Source: Lutraria lutraria (lineage: Eukaryota; Mollusca; Bivalvia; Venerida; Mactridae). From it: a stretch of DNA of 64,000 nt. The notes under the pieces are model-generated. The model did not search any database. It had not been told where the DNA came from and saw nothing but the letters and a program-made list of their open reading frames with translations. Positions within the stretch are counted from its first letter, which is position 1. Each line of letters starts with the position of its first letter. A program made the position numbers and the translations under genes. The stretch lies in contig OZ026835.1 of the NCBI GenBank assembly GCA_964023205.1, forward strand, positions 7,150,414-7,214,413, read 5' to 3'. Positions 37,410-48,832 of the stretch are shown here, one piece after another.

Positions 37410-37605
37410 TACAATAAAACCTCCATTATCCGAAATCCACGGGACCGACATATTATTCAGATAAGTCATGGTTTCGAATACACGATTCGAATAATCGAGT
37501 TCATTTTACATTGAAATATAGGTGGGAAATCGGGGCCCAAAATTCATATTATATAACACCAGGTTTTCGGATAATCCGAGTTCGGATAAACGAGGTTTTA
37601 CTGTA
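37410..37605 (+). mobile_element. Tigger-like MITE family M3, complete copy
   Basis: The left end is TA then CAATAAAACCTCCATTATCC; the right end reads inward (reverse complement) as CAGTAAAACCTCGTTTATCC, then TA at 37604-37605. The TIRs extend into shared ATTATCCGAAA segments. About 196 bp, with no transposase. CAGT-type ends, AACCTC and TA at both edges resemble pogo/Tigger non-autonomous elements; assignment is by end similarity only. Confidence 0.82.
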
Positions 37606-38523
37606 AATTAAAAGAAGTTTGTGTCTTTTTGTTCGGTTTGACGTCCAATAAAAAATTACATAGAAATTAAATAGGCATGCACTGTCTACATCGCATATAT
37701 AATCGGAGGCTATACAGCCGCACTGGATCATAATACATATTCATTAAAGATGTCCACTGTAAGATATAGATAAGAAAAAGTTAACCAGACATCATCATAT
37801 ACGAAATTCCATCTTCCCATCTTAACCACAAAGCGAAAATCAATAGACACATAAAAATACAAATAGTGGCTGTCAAAACGCAATATCTACGAGGAAAGCC
37901 ACTATTTGAAGGGACCGTAGAAAATAAACTAGAGCTAATTTGCTTTCGTGTTTTCAATTGAAAATACAAGGATGAACTGGTTCCCAGAAACCTAACACGC
38001 GAACTTTCCGCCTTAACAACATGGTATACATATCAACAAATCAACCATGACAGCTTAAACTAAAAACTCAGCCAGCAAGATAATACAGAACCTCGCACAA
38101 GCAACAAAAAAGACTCACATCCGCTGACAAGGTTAACACCCACCCCATCCCGGTATATAACCGCTGATGCAATAATTAACGCACTTCAGACACATCGTGT
38201 TCAAACAAATATAGAAACCATTTATTCTTATTTTCAGGATTGCATAACCCGTATGATCATGCCATTGTTTTAAACGGATAAAATGACAATATGATGGTAG
38301 GCAAAAATACGGTAAGTGTGGGAAATCAAAATACATTGACCGAATTCTATGCAAAATAGGCTACAAAAACAGATGACAATTTCAACAATTCAGATATGGT
38401 ACCTCCTCCTTTAATAGTTAGCAACATTTTTTTTCAATGTTCTAACTTCGATAACGTATATTTTTGTATCATTCACAACATCCCTGATTTCATACAATGT
38501 GTAAGGTTGTCGAAGGTGCTTAA
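37606..38523. other. Non-coding DNA, no feature recognised
   Basis: AT-rich spacer with short random minus-strand frames (60-73 residues). Confidence 0.5.
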
Positions 38524-38801
38524 GTCATTGCTAATGAACAGGACCATAATAATTATGATACCGACAATGATATTGTTATCGAACACCAGGCTACTGCTAC
38601 TGAAGCTGCTATGGATAATGATGATGATGACAATTATTAATAAATCGTTGGTACAAATGTGACGACGATGATGTTAATGGTGATGTTGATGATGATGCTG
38701 TCGCAGCTACTAATGGTGTAACGTGTGGTAAAAATGCTGCTGGGAGTGAAGACATTCTTGGCATTGATGATGACGATGCAGATAAAAATTATAACACATG
38801 A
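38524..38801 (+). repeat. Degenerate GAT-phase triplet tract with coding-like frames
   Basis: Three-base periodicity runs over nearly 280 bp. Two consecutive open frames overlap slightly: 38524-38640 (39 codons, ends MDNDDDDNY then TAA) and 38631-38801 (57 codons, CDDDDVNGDVDDDAVAATNG and onwards, ends TGA). A single small indel near 38631 would separate what was once one phase. Asp, Asn and Ala dominate. A decayed GAT repeat is the simplest reading; a broken acidic exon is the alternative. Confidence 0.6.
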
Positions 38802-39002
38802 GAAATATACATATTTACTTCAGTATAGTTTCGGCTGTAATTGTAAGGGTCTATATTTTCCTTACCTCCCCCGTATGTCAGGCAAATAAAATTAGTCAAA
38901 ATCTCAAATCACCCCCATCCCCAGTCTTAAAGTGCTTCTATTACCCAGTGTCCGAAGTATGCTGTCTTGGTCAACATTATTTTTCTCGCGCTGATAATTT
39001 CT

Positions 39003-39090
39003 AATGAACAGAACAGAACAGATTTTTATTTTCAAAGACGTGTACAAAGTACATAGTCATATACATAGTAACATACATATTTACATACAT
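39003..39090 (-). repeat. Possible LINE 3' end with CTGTT-type tail
   Basis: GAACAGAACAGAACAG (39006-39021) is followed by TTTTTATT, then AAAGACGTGTACAAAGTACA. On the minus strand this reads as a body, an AATAAAAA run and a tandem CTGTT tail, the arrangement seen at the 3' ends of several animal non-LTR retrotransposons. No reverse transcriptase remnant is visible upstream on that strand, so it would be a strongly 5'-truncated copy. Confidence 0.35.
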
Positions 39091-42000
39091 GGATAACATG
39101 GATATACATTTAATAACGCCCTATCAGAAATGTACTATTTATATAATATCGCTATAAACATGTTTTGGGGTCGGGTCATTTTTTGATAAGTAAATCGCGT
39201 AACCGCAAAACAACAGTTTTTCAAGAATATACTCAGAGTGAGTGTTTTTGTCTGTTTGTTGTACTTTTCTTTGTTTCTGTCATTTACAGTTCTTATCGAC
39301 GTATTTATCCTGTGACTGGCTGTAGATAAGTATTTCAGCAGGTTCCTGTCATAAACAAGGAACAGTTTGACAGTCGTAAACACTTAACAAAACAACGGAC
39401 CTTATAATATGCCATAACTCAGTAATTATCGTGATTTTGTCAAGGATTAATGTTTCCTACATGGAGGGATCTTCGTCAGATTCCATTTCCAAGGTTTCCC
39501 AATAGATGTCTGGTCGTCTGACATTGTCAGACAAATCCTAAGAAATACAGTTTCGTTCCGACAGTATGTTTTCTTAAATTGACATAAATTGTTTCACTTG
39601 TCCGAGGGAATGAAGAGCGATAAAGCCTGTTTTATCCCCGCATACAGAATTATATACATATCTATGTACGTATGTTCATTGTTTATGACAGGAGCCCGCA
39701 GGAAGTACTTATCTACAGTCATTCAAAGGAAATATATGGGATCTGCCATTGACAGAATTGTGTATATAACAAAACATAATCACGTTATCTCGCCATTTTA
39801 CGTTGTAAATCATTGTAAATGCCAGTTTGTTTTAAAACTTTAAACATCAAGATGTATGCATGCAAACGTATCGTCTAGCATTATCGTCATCAGTATAGAG
39901 AAACAGCATCCATTTTAGCAGCGAAGCTCCTATAGGTATACACCACTTTTTCTACTTTCAATACAGTGACGCCTCATACATCCGCGTTGAAAAATAGTAC
40001 CACTTGTTGTATAAGTATACATTGCAGACTTTGCCGTTTTGATTCTAGCTTGGGTTTGGCATTTTCATTCAATCCTAGGGTAATGCTAAAACTAGTATAT
40101 TTATTCTATGTAAAGTACTACTTTTTAAGGCACATGAACCCAGTATTTTAGAAATAACACCGAAGCGCTGTTAGTCATAATCCCCTAATAGATTTTCTTC
40201 ATAAAAGTGTAAATAGCATGCATAAATGATTAAAAAATGCTAGTAAGTCTGTCGGGTGCAATAATACTTTTATTCCGCTCCGCGTGTACATTAATTTTTG
40301 AACAGTTTCTTCAACGTTCGACCTCCTTCACTAAATCATTACTTTCATTTTGAAGAGCACACAATTAATGTCTATAAGTTGTTCTTGAACAAATTTAAAC
40401 ATAAATTATCGTTTCTATATTCAATACAGAGGCTACGTGTTTTCTTCACTAAACAAATTTGAACAATTATTACTTCAAAACGTATACATTTTATTCTTAG
40501 CTGTTTATTTATTTAGTAAGTTGTGTCAACTTCTTAGAGTAACAGAATATGATTTTTATTTGTATTATTCGTACAAGAAATAATGAATCAGTCAAATAAA
40601 AGTGTATCCTACGGAGGCCCATAGATGCTGAGCGGATTTCAAAAATCGTTAAAACTTCATATTAAATGTTCAATACCATCATACCTACGACACTTTTAAC
40701 GCTTACGAACGTATATAATTATCTATATCATTGCACTGCACATTTTTGCAACACCACTCAAACAAAAATATAATTCAATATCATTATGTTCTATAGAATT
40801 ATATGGCATATAACACTTAGCGCATATGGCCAAATTTAAATACAAAGTTGGTAGAAACATCGTTTTCGTACCGGTGCATGTTTTAACTACTCCGATGCTG
40901 AAATCGCATCGATCTTATATCGATGTTTCTAAAGCATTTCTGATATGTAATTATTAATTGAGATGTGTTGAAGTGCTTTCAACTGTGAATTCGTTATGTC
41001 AATGTTTTCTGTCTGCAGACTGTATTTCACTGCTTCGGATATTTATGACTTACGTTAATGAGGACTGCTGTGATAAATATGCCGTGTGATGTCGATCAAT
41101 CGACACAAAAATCATTCAATTTCGAAAGCTTATCTTTCCATGGGACATGAACGTATTGTGGCGTGCAAAGTCGTTAAACACGGTGTGCCTTTGTTGTAAA
41201 TGGTAATTAAATGAATGTATTGCAATGAAACGGCTGCATTTTATTGTTGAAATCGGATGCAATGTTCTGCACAGAGCCGTCAGGCGCTTGAATTATTTAA
41301 ATTAAAACTGAATAATCAGTCGTATTTTCAATCGATTTAATAACCATAATTGATGTTCCATTGTCTGAAAAGTCGTCTAAAACAATGCGTAGATCTTGTG
41401 TTTGTATTTAAATTCAAAATTGTAATTGATAGCTCCCGAAACAACCATTGTTATTATACATCCAAAATAAAACACTTTGAATATTTATAAGTAATTGAAA
41501 CATAGTTCTGTTGTACCATAAAATGGTAATTAATGACAATGACAATATGCACACATGTATAAATGCAAATGATGTATTTCGAAGAAGTGTTATTCAAATA
41601 TACAATATGGGTTGACCACGCTTTTTATAAGCCTTTCGTAGCATACAATGAAAGGGTTGGTCCATAATTTACACACCTAGTATTTCATTTAAAATGATAC
41701 CTGAGGTTTGATCTATCGCAAATAAAAAGCGTGTATGAAATGATATACGTTGATTAGTCTAAAATAAGTGTCAATACTGCAATACCATTCATTAAACAGG
41801 TATACATATACATGTTTAACCATATTGATTTGTTTGCTGTTAAATTGTCTAAAACTAGGAGGAAATGAGCATTTCACTCTAGGTCTAATCACAGAGATAG
41901 ACGCGCAAGCCATTTTTTCTTCCATGAGAATCGGTGTAGCGTGATATTAACACATCATTATTTATCACTTTCACATTTTTTTTCACCATGCTGTATAAAA

Positions 42001-42168
42001 AGTCTGCGGAACACAATAAAATCTGACTGCAACTAATTGAGAAAATGTTGATCAATGGGCCTAGACTTTAAAGACCTGCATTGAATAATAAATGTGTCTG
42101 GATGCTGAATGGTATAAAGTTTGTGAATGACCGCGTTTGTAACTCGCTTAACTTCCTTCAGTTGCCAC
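39091..42168. other. Non-coding DNA, 3.1 kb, no feature recognised
   Basis: AT-rich; short frames at 39135-39383, 39589-39843 and 41713-41925 show nothing recognisable. No repeat ends were found. Confidence 0.5.
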
Positions 42169-42290
42169 ATTCATTCGTTCGTGTGTGTATGCGTGCGAGG
42201 TTGCGTTCGTTCGTTCGTGCGTGCGTACGTGCGTGCGTGCGGGTGTGTGTGTGTGCGTTTGTTTGTTTGTTCGTTCGTTCGTTTGTTTGG
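42169..42290 (+). repeat. Tetranucleotide ladder abutting a family D SINE
   Basis: A mosaic of CGTT, CGTG, GT and GTTT runs (for example CGTGCGTGCGTACGTGCGTG, GTGTGTGTGTGTGCG, GTTTGTTTGTTTG). It sits directly at the 3' (left) end of the minus-strand SINE at 42291. Read on the minus strand it is an AAAC to GAAC to GCAC to AC series, which fits growth and point mutation from the SINE's A-rich AAAC-type tail. Frames at 42081-42382 that translate as Val-Arg-Ala-Cys runs are artefacts. Confidence 0.9.
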
Positions 42291-42480
42291 GTTTTAAAAA
42301 CCCCTTTTCAACTGTCAGGATCATAATTATTAGGCTGACAGTTCACCTAACCATGATTGTTCACGAGAAGAACCAGTACTAGACTCACATCCTCCGTAAG
42401 CATCTGCCTACTTTCTCACATAAAGAGACATGGTCGGTAGCTGGGCTCAAACCCACAACCCTCGATCACTATAACTGGAA
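42291..42480 (-). mobile_element. tRNA-derived SINE, family D, 5'-truncated copy
   Basis: The reverse complement matches 10020-10170: GGGTTTGAGCCC (B box), TCTTTATGTGAGAAAGTAGG, CTAGTACTGGTTCTTC, TTAGGTGAACTGTCAGCC. The A-box half is absent. The 3' end runs into the tetranucleotide ladder. Confidence 0.8.
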
Positions 42481-42508
42481 TCGAATTTTTAGCCATTCAT
42501 ATTTTTCA

Positions 42509-42600
42509 GAGTATTTTAACGTCGTTTTTCAACTTTTTTTCAGTTATAATTGGCGTCCTGTTTCGCTTTTATTAAACCAGTTCTGACGTACCTACGACAG
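42509..42600 (-). mobile_element. SINE family C, 3' fragment (probable)
   Basis: TTTTAACGTCGTTTTTCAAC followed by TTTCAGTTATAA matches the left part of the copy at 45855 (GTTGAACGTCATTTTTCAAT, then TTTACAGTTATA). AACCAGTTCTGACGTAC may be the worn continuation. No tRNA-like head was found. Confidence 0.45.
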
Positions 42601-43397
42601 CTATAAGCATTTATTCATGTACTGAGCTACCATGAGGGTAAGGATAACTGCCACTCTGGAGAATTTTGCTAATGACTCTAAATCACTACCCCACGTCTTA
42701 TCCAGTTTTATCCATTTCCTTGTAATCTATAATTAGAAATCTTCGATAAAATAAATCTGGCAAAATGTAATTTCTGGGATAAAATCATATCAAATCACGG
42801 GAACATCCATCAATTATTGTTATATGTGATCAACAAAAATGTGTTTTTCTTTTCCCTAGATTTTAAAACAGCTGTATCACCTGGGGTTATATTACAAAAT
42901 ATCACACAGCGGCAAATGTTTTCGACAGGTCCTTCTATAGGTGAACCTTTTGACTGACAGTTCATGGAACTTTTTAAATCTACTAGCTAAAAGTGAAGGG
43001 ATTCGGGAGGTATTGTGCGCACAAAAGATAGATGTCTCATAAGCCAACTTGACTGGCCCTTCCAATAGGGGAGATGCTATACTATACAAAACATTCACCT
43101 TTTATAATTTCGATCATCATAACCTCATTATCTAAACTGCTCATTTATAAGTTCTGCTATAGGATTCAACAAACAGTGATCAAGCCTGTATACGACCATC
43201 CAAAAAGAAATCACAAAATTCACAAACATGAGTAGTTGTCGGATAATTCGTCCCCGAATAATATTTTACCAGAGCATCGCAAAATCAAACAGATGGACAT
43301 TGATATCTTCAGATCGGCTCATCATTTTGTATAATTGAATCTAGACATCAACCTTGTTCAATAAGATTTCTTATTTTATCTTGATGTCATCAAGAAA
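42601..43397. other. Non-coding DNA, no feature recognised
   Basis: AT-rich spacer with one random 68-residue minus-strand frame. Confidence 0.5.
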
Positions 43398-43541
43398 ATG
43401 TCTTACGAAGAAAAAATGGAAATGTACACTATCATGATCGAAGAAATGAGGGAGATTTCTTTCAAGGAGATGATGAAATCAATGAAGGCGGACATTCAGA
43501 TTTTGAACGTGGTTTTTACTACATCTGACGTCTGTTCTTGA
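43398..43541 (+). other. Short Met/Glu-rich open frame, unrecognised
   Basis: An ATG-initiated frame of 47 codons and a TGA, open upstream for another 11 codons. The translation is strongly helical and charged (MSYEEKMEMYTIMIEEMREI at the start, FKEMMKSMKADIQ in the middle), unlike the hydrophobic frames typical of this AT-rich DNA. No promoter, splice site or homologue can be named. It could be a small exon, a small-ORF peptide or chance purine skew. Confidence 0.15.
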
Positions 43542-43782
43542 ACACAACGCCATGTACTCCCAGCTTTATACAGTCAGTAGTTCATGATTGGCTTAATTTA
43601 GGTTTGTAGACACGCAAAAATATCATTTCACTGCGCACTTATCTGTATCTGTATAGATTTGTTAATGTTTTCAGGAAATTATTTGAAGTTATTTATATAA
43701 ATGTTGGTTAATTGCATTAACTTGTTCATGGCTCATCAATAACTGTAGCTCAAAATTGTTAAGTCTCATTTTTACATTTTAT

Positions 43783-43822
43783 GTCCGTCCGTCCGTCCGT
43801 CCGTTTGATCGATCGATCGATG
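43783..43822 (+). repeat. CCGT and GATC-phase tetranucleotide microsatellites
   Basis: About five and a half GTCC/CCGT units (43783-43804), then about four GATC/CGAT units (43807-43822), 36 bp from the truncated family D SINE head. Confidence 0.9.
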
Positions 43823-43858
43823 TTCCTAACTCCACCAAGTCTTTTTCTTCATTTGTGC

Positions 43859-43930
43859 GTTGGACAACCCACGACCCTCTTTCAGTTAGAGGTTACAGTG
43901 AGTTTAACCACTCGACCACAGAGACGGGTC
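43859..43930 (-). mobile_element. tRNA-derived SINE, family D, head only
   Basis: The reverse complement reads TGTGGTCGAGTGGTTAAACT (A box), then AACTGAAAGAGGGTCGTGGG toward a B-box-like end, matching 9957-10030. The body is missing beyond about 43859. Confidence 0.75.
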
Positions 43931-44689
43931 TATTTTTTATTTTTTCATGAACAATAACTCCGAAATAAAAGAGTTGAAAAACAGTTTGCTGTCCAACCGA
44001 ATCAGGTTGAAGATGCATTTCTTGTTTGTCCATAACCGCATGAAAAAGTATGCTATTATATACACTCGTATACCCCGACGATCGACGTCTTTGGGTATTC
44101 GTTAATGTTCACAAAGTAATTTATACATTGCATTTCTTTTGGACTGAGACAATGTGTCGTTATCGAAAGGTAGACGTTATAGAGCGGTCCCCGTTAGCAC
44201 AAATTGGACTGTAAAATTTAAAGACGAACGCGTGTTCATAGTGACTTTATTTGATGTTTAACAAGATACTGTAACAAAATAAGATTAATATTCTAACATG
44301 AAAAATGTCTAAACCATATGTTTGTATTGATTCCGGCTATGGTGTTGTCTAATATTTGACACGTGACACTGTCAATCTACCACGAAGAAGAAAAATGAAG
44401 AATAATGATATCTAATATGCAAGCGTCTCATTGACAGAGAATATCTGCTTTTGACAATTATAGTAAAGAAATCGCACAAATATGGCTTTTAAAAGTAGCA
44501 AAAAAATCGATACTTCATCAAAATAAGAGGAATGAATTACGCGGAGTTGACATCGTGACTCAATATCAGCTACAGAGACACATTAGCTGCCCCCAGGTCA
44601 TTAGGGGTTTCCAGCTGGTGTCGTGTCAATTAGTTGTTACAAAAGCGTAGTTGTTCCGTTTCATGAGCATAATGAACATTTGTCTTCAT
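43931..44689. other. Non-coding DNA, no feature recognised
   Basis: AT-rich spacer; nothing recognised. Confidence 0.5.
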
Positions 44690-44898
44690 TTAGGCCTGAA
44701 CCAGTTCTAACAACATTATGTTCACAAGCTACAGCACTGTCATGTTACCTCACATAATTCAGAGGCGGAGGACAATTAAACACAGGATGTAATATCTTCA
44801 GTCAAATTTGTCACGGACAGAGTTAGCCTCGCCCGGGGTTCTAACTCACAACCTCTTGATCACTAGACCAACGCTCTAACCACGGAGCTACTCAGCTC
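44690..44898 (-). mobile_element. tRNA-derived SINE, family F
   Basis: The minus-strand head reads GTAGCTCCGTGGTTAGAGCG (A box, from 44891 leftward) and GAGTTAGAACCCCGG (B box, about 44833-44847). A pairable anticodon-like arm has loop CTAGTGA. The match to a true tRNA is close, but the acceptor arm and 3' end are not intact and the repeat body continues left. A decayed tRNA pseudogene is the alternative. The left boundary is approximate. Confidence 0.65.
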
Positions 44899-45854
44899 AA
44901 TGTTACACAAAAACATAAATATTTCAAAAAAGTGTTGCACAATACTTTTTATTATCATTATTTCTTTAGTAGTTTTCTCGGATACTTAACGCCTAACTTA
45001 TGTAAGTTGTTGTTTAAAAGCTATGAAATACACAAAATAAAAGAAATTATATCAATTATAACAGCCAATAATATGAATAACTCCGTCGTTGCCAGTCTCA
45101 AGTCCGGGTGGAAAAGGGTGAGGGCTTTGGGTAGAGTCAGTACCCCTGCCATGTAAAAACGAGCCCGCTACAGAAACCAAGCAGCCTTGAGCGCAAACCC
45201 AGTGCAAATATGATTAATTTAATTAATTAATTAATAATACCATTGTATTTTTATTAACCATTATATACAATGATACCCTAAGTGATTATTTTTATCAATA
45301 CATCAAAATGTAACAATGTTGATACTAGAACGCACAGGCTTTATTCAATATTAAACCTTTTTTATGTTTACTTAAAACGTTAAATTTTGATCGACATAAA
45401 ACGAAAATCGATTTCAATAAATTCCTTCGTGTGGTTTTAAAATATTGCTGACTTAAAGCAAACAGTCGTTCGTATCATTTCAATAATGTGTTTGAAAGTA
45501 TGATTCGAATGGGCAAGACGTCATCATAAGTGGATTAAACATTGCGTTGGATATTTTGAGAAGATGCGATATTTTGACGTTAGTGACGCTGTTGTCAGCA
45601 TGTGTCACTTCTGTGAAGATAGTGTTATTAAACGTTTTGCAGATTTTTTTTTGATTTTTGATTTTTTGTTATTTTGTATCGTTATTTCGCAGGTATTTGC
45701 TTTTTAAGTTATGTCAAATGTCTTCAAAATTTAGAGAATGTCAATAACTGAGAAGTCCTACCGCCAGATTTTATTACACAATCTATGACCGGGGCATAGC
45801 ATACAAAAACGTGTACAGTAGAACATGTTATTGTTGCAGTTAATTATTTTCAGC
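44899..45854. other. Non-coding DNA with a possible retroelement scrap and an ATTA run
   Basis: A GC-richer island at about 45085-45230 (CAAGTCCGGGTGGAAAAGGG, CAGTACCCCTGCCATGTAAA, GCCTTGAGCGCAAACCCAGT) stands out from its surroundings and resembles, from memory only, a widespread invertebrate retroelement-associated repeat. A TTAA/ATTA run follows at 45214-45238. Confidence 0.35.
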
Positions 45855-46094
45855 GCGTTGAACGTCATTTTTCAATAATAATTTTACAGTTATATACGAC
45901 AGTCGGTTCACCCAACTAGCTAGTTTTCCTGGAATGTATTCTAACCAGTACTAACTTACCTTTCCCCAAGGAGTGGGCAGCTTTTTTTCAAATTTTCTTA
46001 GAAGGGTATTACCTGCCGCGTCATAGATTATTCGAACACGGTTCGCCGGCTTACAAATCCAATGCACTACCCACTAGACCATGACCGCGGCCTC
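45855..46094 (-). mobile_element. tRNA-derived SINE, family C, copy 2
   Basis: The left end GTTGAACGTCATTTTTCAAT (minus-strand tail ATTGAAAAATGACGTTCAAC) is followed by GTCGGTTCACCCAACTAGCT and AGTTTTCCTGGAATGTATTC, matching copy 1. The minus-strand B-box region is GAACCGTGTTCGAATAATC and the head is CATGGTCTAGTGGGTAGTGC. About 240 bp, with no clear target duplication. Confidence 0.8.
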
Positions 46095-46354
46095 TTGAGT
46101 AGTTGAATGTTCCGTGCGAATGATTTACGATGGAGCCTTTTAACCGCTTATTAATATGATATCAGTATGTTTCCTTCCCGTACCACATGTTCGACATCGA
46201 TATAAAAATCTATATGACTTAATTAGCCAGAACCGTATGTTACAGGCATGTTTAAACACCGTAACGTATAAGCTGTCGTTTTATGATTGAAGCCGTAAGT
46301 GTAAAATAGTTACTGAATATTTATGGAATTTAATACGGCCGGCAGTTTACAGTT
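46095..46354. other. Non-coding DNA, no feature recognised
   Basis: AT-rich spacer. Confidence 0.5.
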
Positions 46355-46437
46355 GGACGTTTATTTAGTCATGTATTTGACTGTCGTTGCGGAGTGGCCG
46401 TTATTGACAAGTCACTGTAAACACATGTTTGACTGTA
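46355..46437 (+). mobile_element. MITE family M2, 3' fragment
   Basis: GGAGTGGCCGTTATTGACAA, then ACACATGTTTGACTGTA at the right end. The left half is lost or unrecognisable. Confidence 0.5.
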
Positions 46438-48284
46438 TTTCTACAGATGACTTGATTCTTTGTCATAATAGTAAAAACACTTGAGTACCGTCTATAATCT
46501 CAAATTATCAACTTCATGTTGATTAAACAATGGACATATACTTCTAAATGAAGACGACAGCCTTATTTTGTGTCTCCTCTTCAAATCAAAAAGTTTATTA
46601 GCGATATACAACCTCCAACCTTTGACACATTTATAACGTTACAATACTGTCTAAAAGTACAGAACAGCAGTGTTACATATATACATGGATATCACGTAGC
46701 ATGACATGTGTATATACTGCATAATACAATGTAGGATCATTATAATTATGTATATAATTAGTCTTATGGATATTTAGAATTACCCTTTTCCTATCATCCG
46801 CATAGCAAATATATGTAGCACTGTCTTGTATGAGTTTTTCATTTTTGATGATAGAAGGATTATGTAACTTATTTATTGATGGGTCCATCGAGATTTTTTT
46901 CAGAATGTGTACTATGTCCTGATATATCTTACATTTTAGAAGGAAAATGACATTCATCCTCTGTTATGTTACATAATATATATATTGTAGTATAAATAAT
47001 GAATTTTAATCAAGTATTAATGACTTATACTTGGAAGGGGCACTTTACAAATATCGTGTCTGATGCACACATTTGACGAGATGTTACGAATACCATTTAC
47101 AAAACCTCCATCACATCAGTGCAAACAGGACAATTACAACAAATTATGGCTTGCTACATACACACGGCTTTCGATAGGACCCATATAATGCCGCCTTATT
47201 GCATAAATTATTCACTAGTTTTGGTCTACATAGCCCCATAATGCAGAGTTATCCCACGTGAAGCGCTAGAAATAATCACCAGAAATCGCGATGCATGTAA
47301 TATCGACGTAACTATCTCATTGGTTGCAATCTTAATCAGGGTTATATGATCGCCAGAAAACCCCATGAGAACACTAAAAACAAACTTTAATAATTAATTG
47401 ATGATATTAAAGTTATCAGACAACTCATCGGACAGACTGTCCACGATTTACGAGGTCACAAGCACCTAAAACATGTGAACTTTTCGGCCGAATTACACGA
47501 TTATCGACGAAGACAATCATCCCATCTTGAAAATGCTTTGACGTCAAATCTGGAAGTAATAAGTCATTTTAAAACTTATTAAAGCTGAGATATTTGACTT
47601 CTTTAAACGGTGTCTCATTAACCAATACACCAGTTTGTGTTCCAACACCAGTACAGAGGACTTTCAAAATTTAGGCCACTTGTTAAATATAGGTTTACAT
47701 AAATATAGCCAAATCATTGGAGCTAATTTTGGCGTTATGGTCTATGAATGGCGGGGAATAAGGTCGCACTAAGGTGTTGTATGTAATCTTAAAGCGACAA
47801 AAACATCCATACATTATAAGACAACATTTCTGAGAAATAAACACACAATTTTATAAGTGCAGTGTATATACAAGTACTTAGAAAATGCTTTCAACGATTT
47901 CTACGAAATAACAAATCTAACGTTTTTTGTAAGCCGATTTTGAAAATTGGTATTATATGGGTTTTATAGCTACATGTATAAAAAGCTGTGATAAAAAGTT
48001 CGTTAAGAGATTCTTATTAAAATTAAGGCTACTGTTCATCTCCTATAGCAACAGTTTTTGAGATAGGTAATTGAATTACAAACAAACGCATACTAGACTA
48101 TAAGTATAATCTCAGTATTGGTAAATATACTCTTTTGATCGACGTTCATAAGCTGCGAACTTGATCAATTTCTTAGAATCACGTTTAAGTAATAGTCTAC
48201 AAGGAAATATTCTGGAGACGCTTCGATTTAACCTTATTAAATGAATCAATAGTGCTGTAAGTAACAATCAGATGTTCTCTCTTC
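46438..48284. other. Non-coding DNA, 1.8 kb, no feature recognised
   Basis: AT-rich. A 94-residue minus-strand frame (46673-46957) lacks recognisable features. Confidence 0.5.
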
Positions 48285-48832
48285 CTTTACAAGAGGGTTT
48301 AACGTCACACCAAGCCAGGGTCATTTGGCGATTCTTCGGAACTCCTCAGCGTTTATCTAAAGAAAAGCACCTCGGACATAATAAGCAGGCTGCAATTTTG
48401 TTGTTGATGTTCACGGGCTACTTTTGGCCATGGGAATCCAACGATGGAAACAATATGTTTCTCTTTCAATATAGGAACTTGACGTCCATTTTACCAATCC
48501 AGAAAGATACACAGTAAATACGTTTGAAAGTCTTTTGACTCTTGAAAACGAATGCCTAGTGTTAAGAAGTAGTCACCGGAAACCACAACCAAAATTTATA
48601 AATGATGAGTATTTCTTAGTTACGGACATGTCCGAGTACTCACGATTACTCTTCTAGCTGCAACGTAAGACACCATGCGTACACATGAGTGGAATAACGA
48701 CCTTCCGTATTTTAACCCGACAGCTTCCTCACACGTGATATTACAATGTAGTAGGTCCCACAAGGGAACTGAACGAAGAGCGGTGACGGGCTAATGATTG
48801 CTAATCTGAGAGCATAACCACTCGAACAGAGG
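48285..48832 (-). mobile_element. tRNA-derived SINE, family A, diverged copy (perhaps interrupted)
   Basis: The right part (48660-48832) carries GACCTTCCGTATTTTAACCC, GTGACGGGCTAATGATTGCT and a head-proximal CATAACCACTCGAACAGAGG, all family A features. The left part (48285-48340) has the family 3' end AGGGTTTAACGTCACACC with GGTCATTTGGCGATTCTTCG. About 320 bp of less familiar sequence lies between them, so this is either an older, longer form or a copy with an insertion. The open frame 48272-48517 overlaps the left part and is not a gene. Confidence 0.55.

Noticed and set aside
42081..42382. Val/Arg/Cys-rich frames
   Set aside because: Translation of the tetranucleotide ladder and the adjoining SINE.
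44830..44898. Possible minus-strand tRNA gene
   Set aside because: Good A and B boxes but no intact acceptor stem; more likely a SINE or tRNA-derived pseudogene. A covariance search would settle it.
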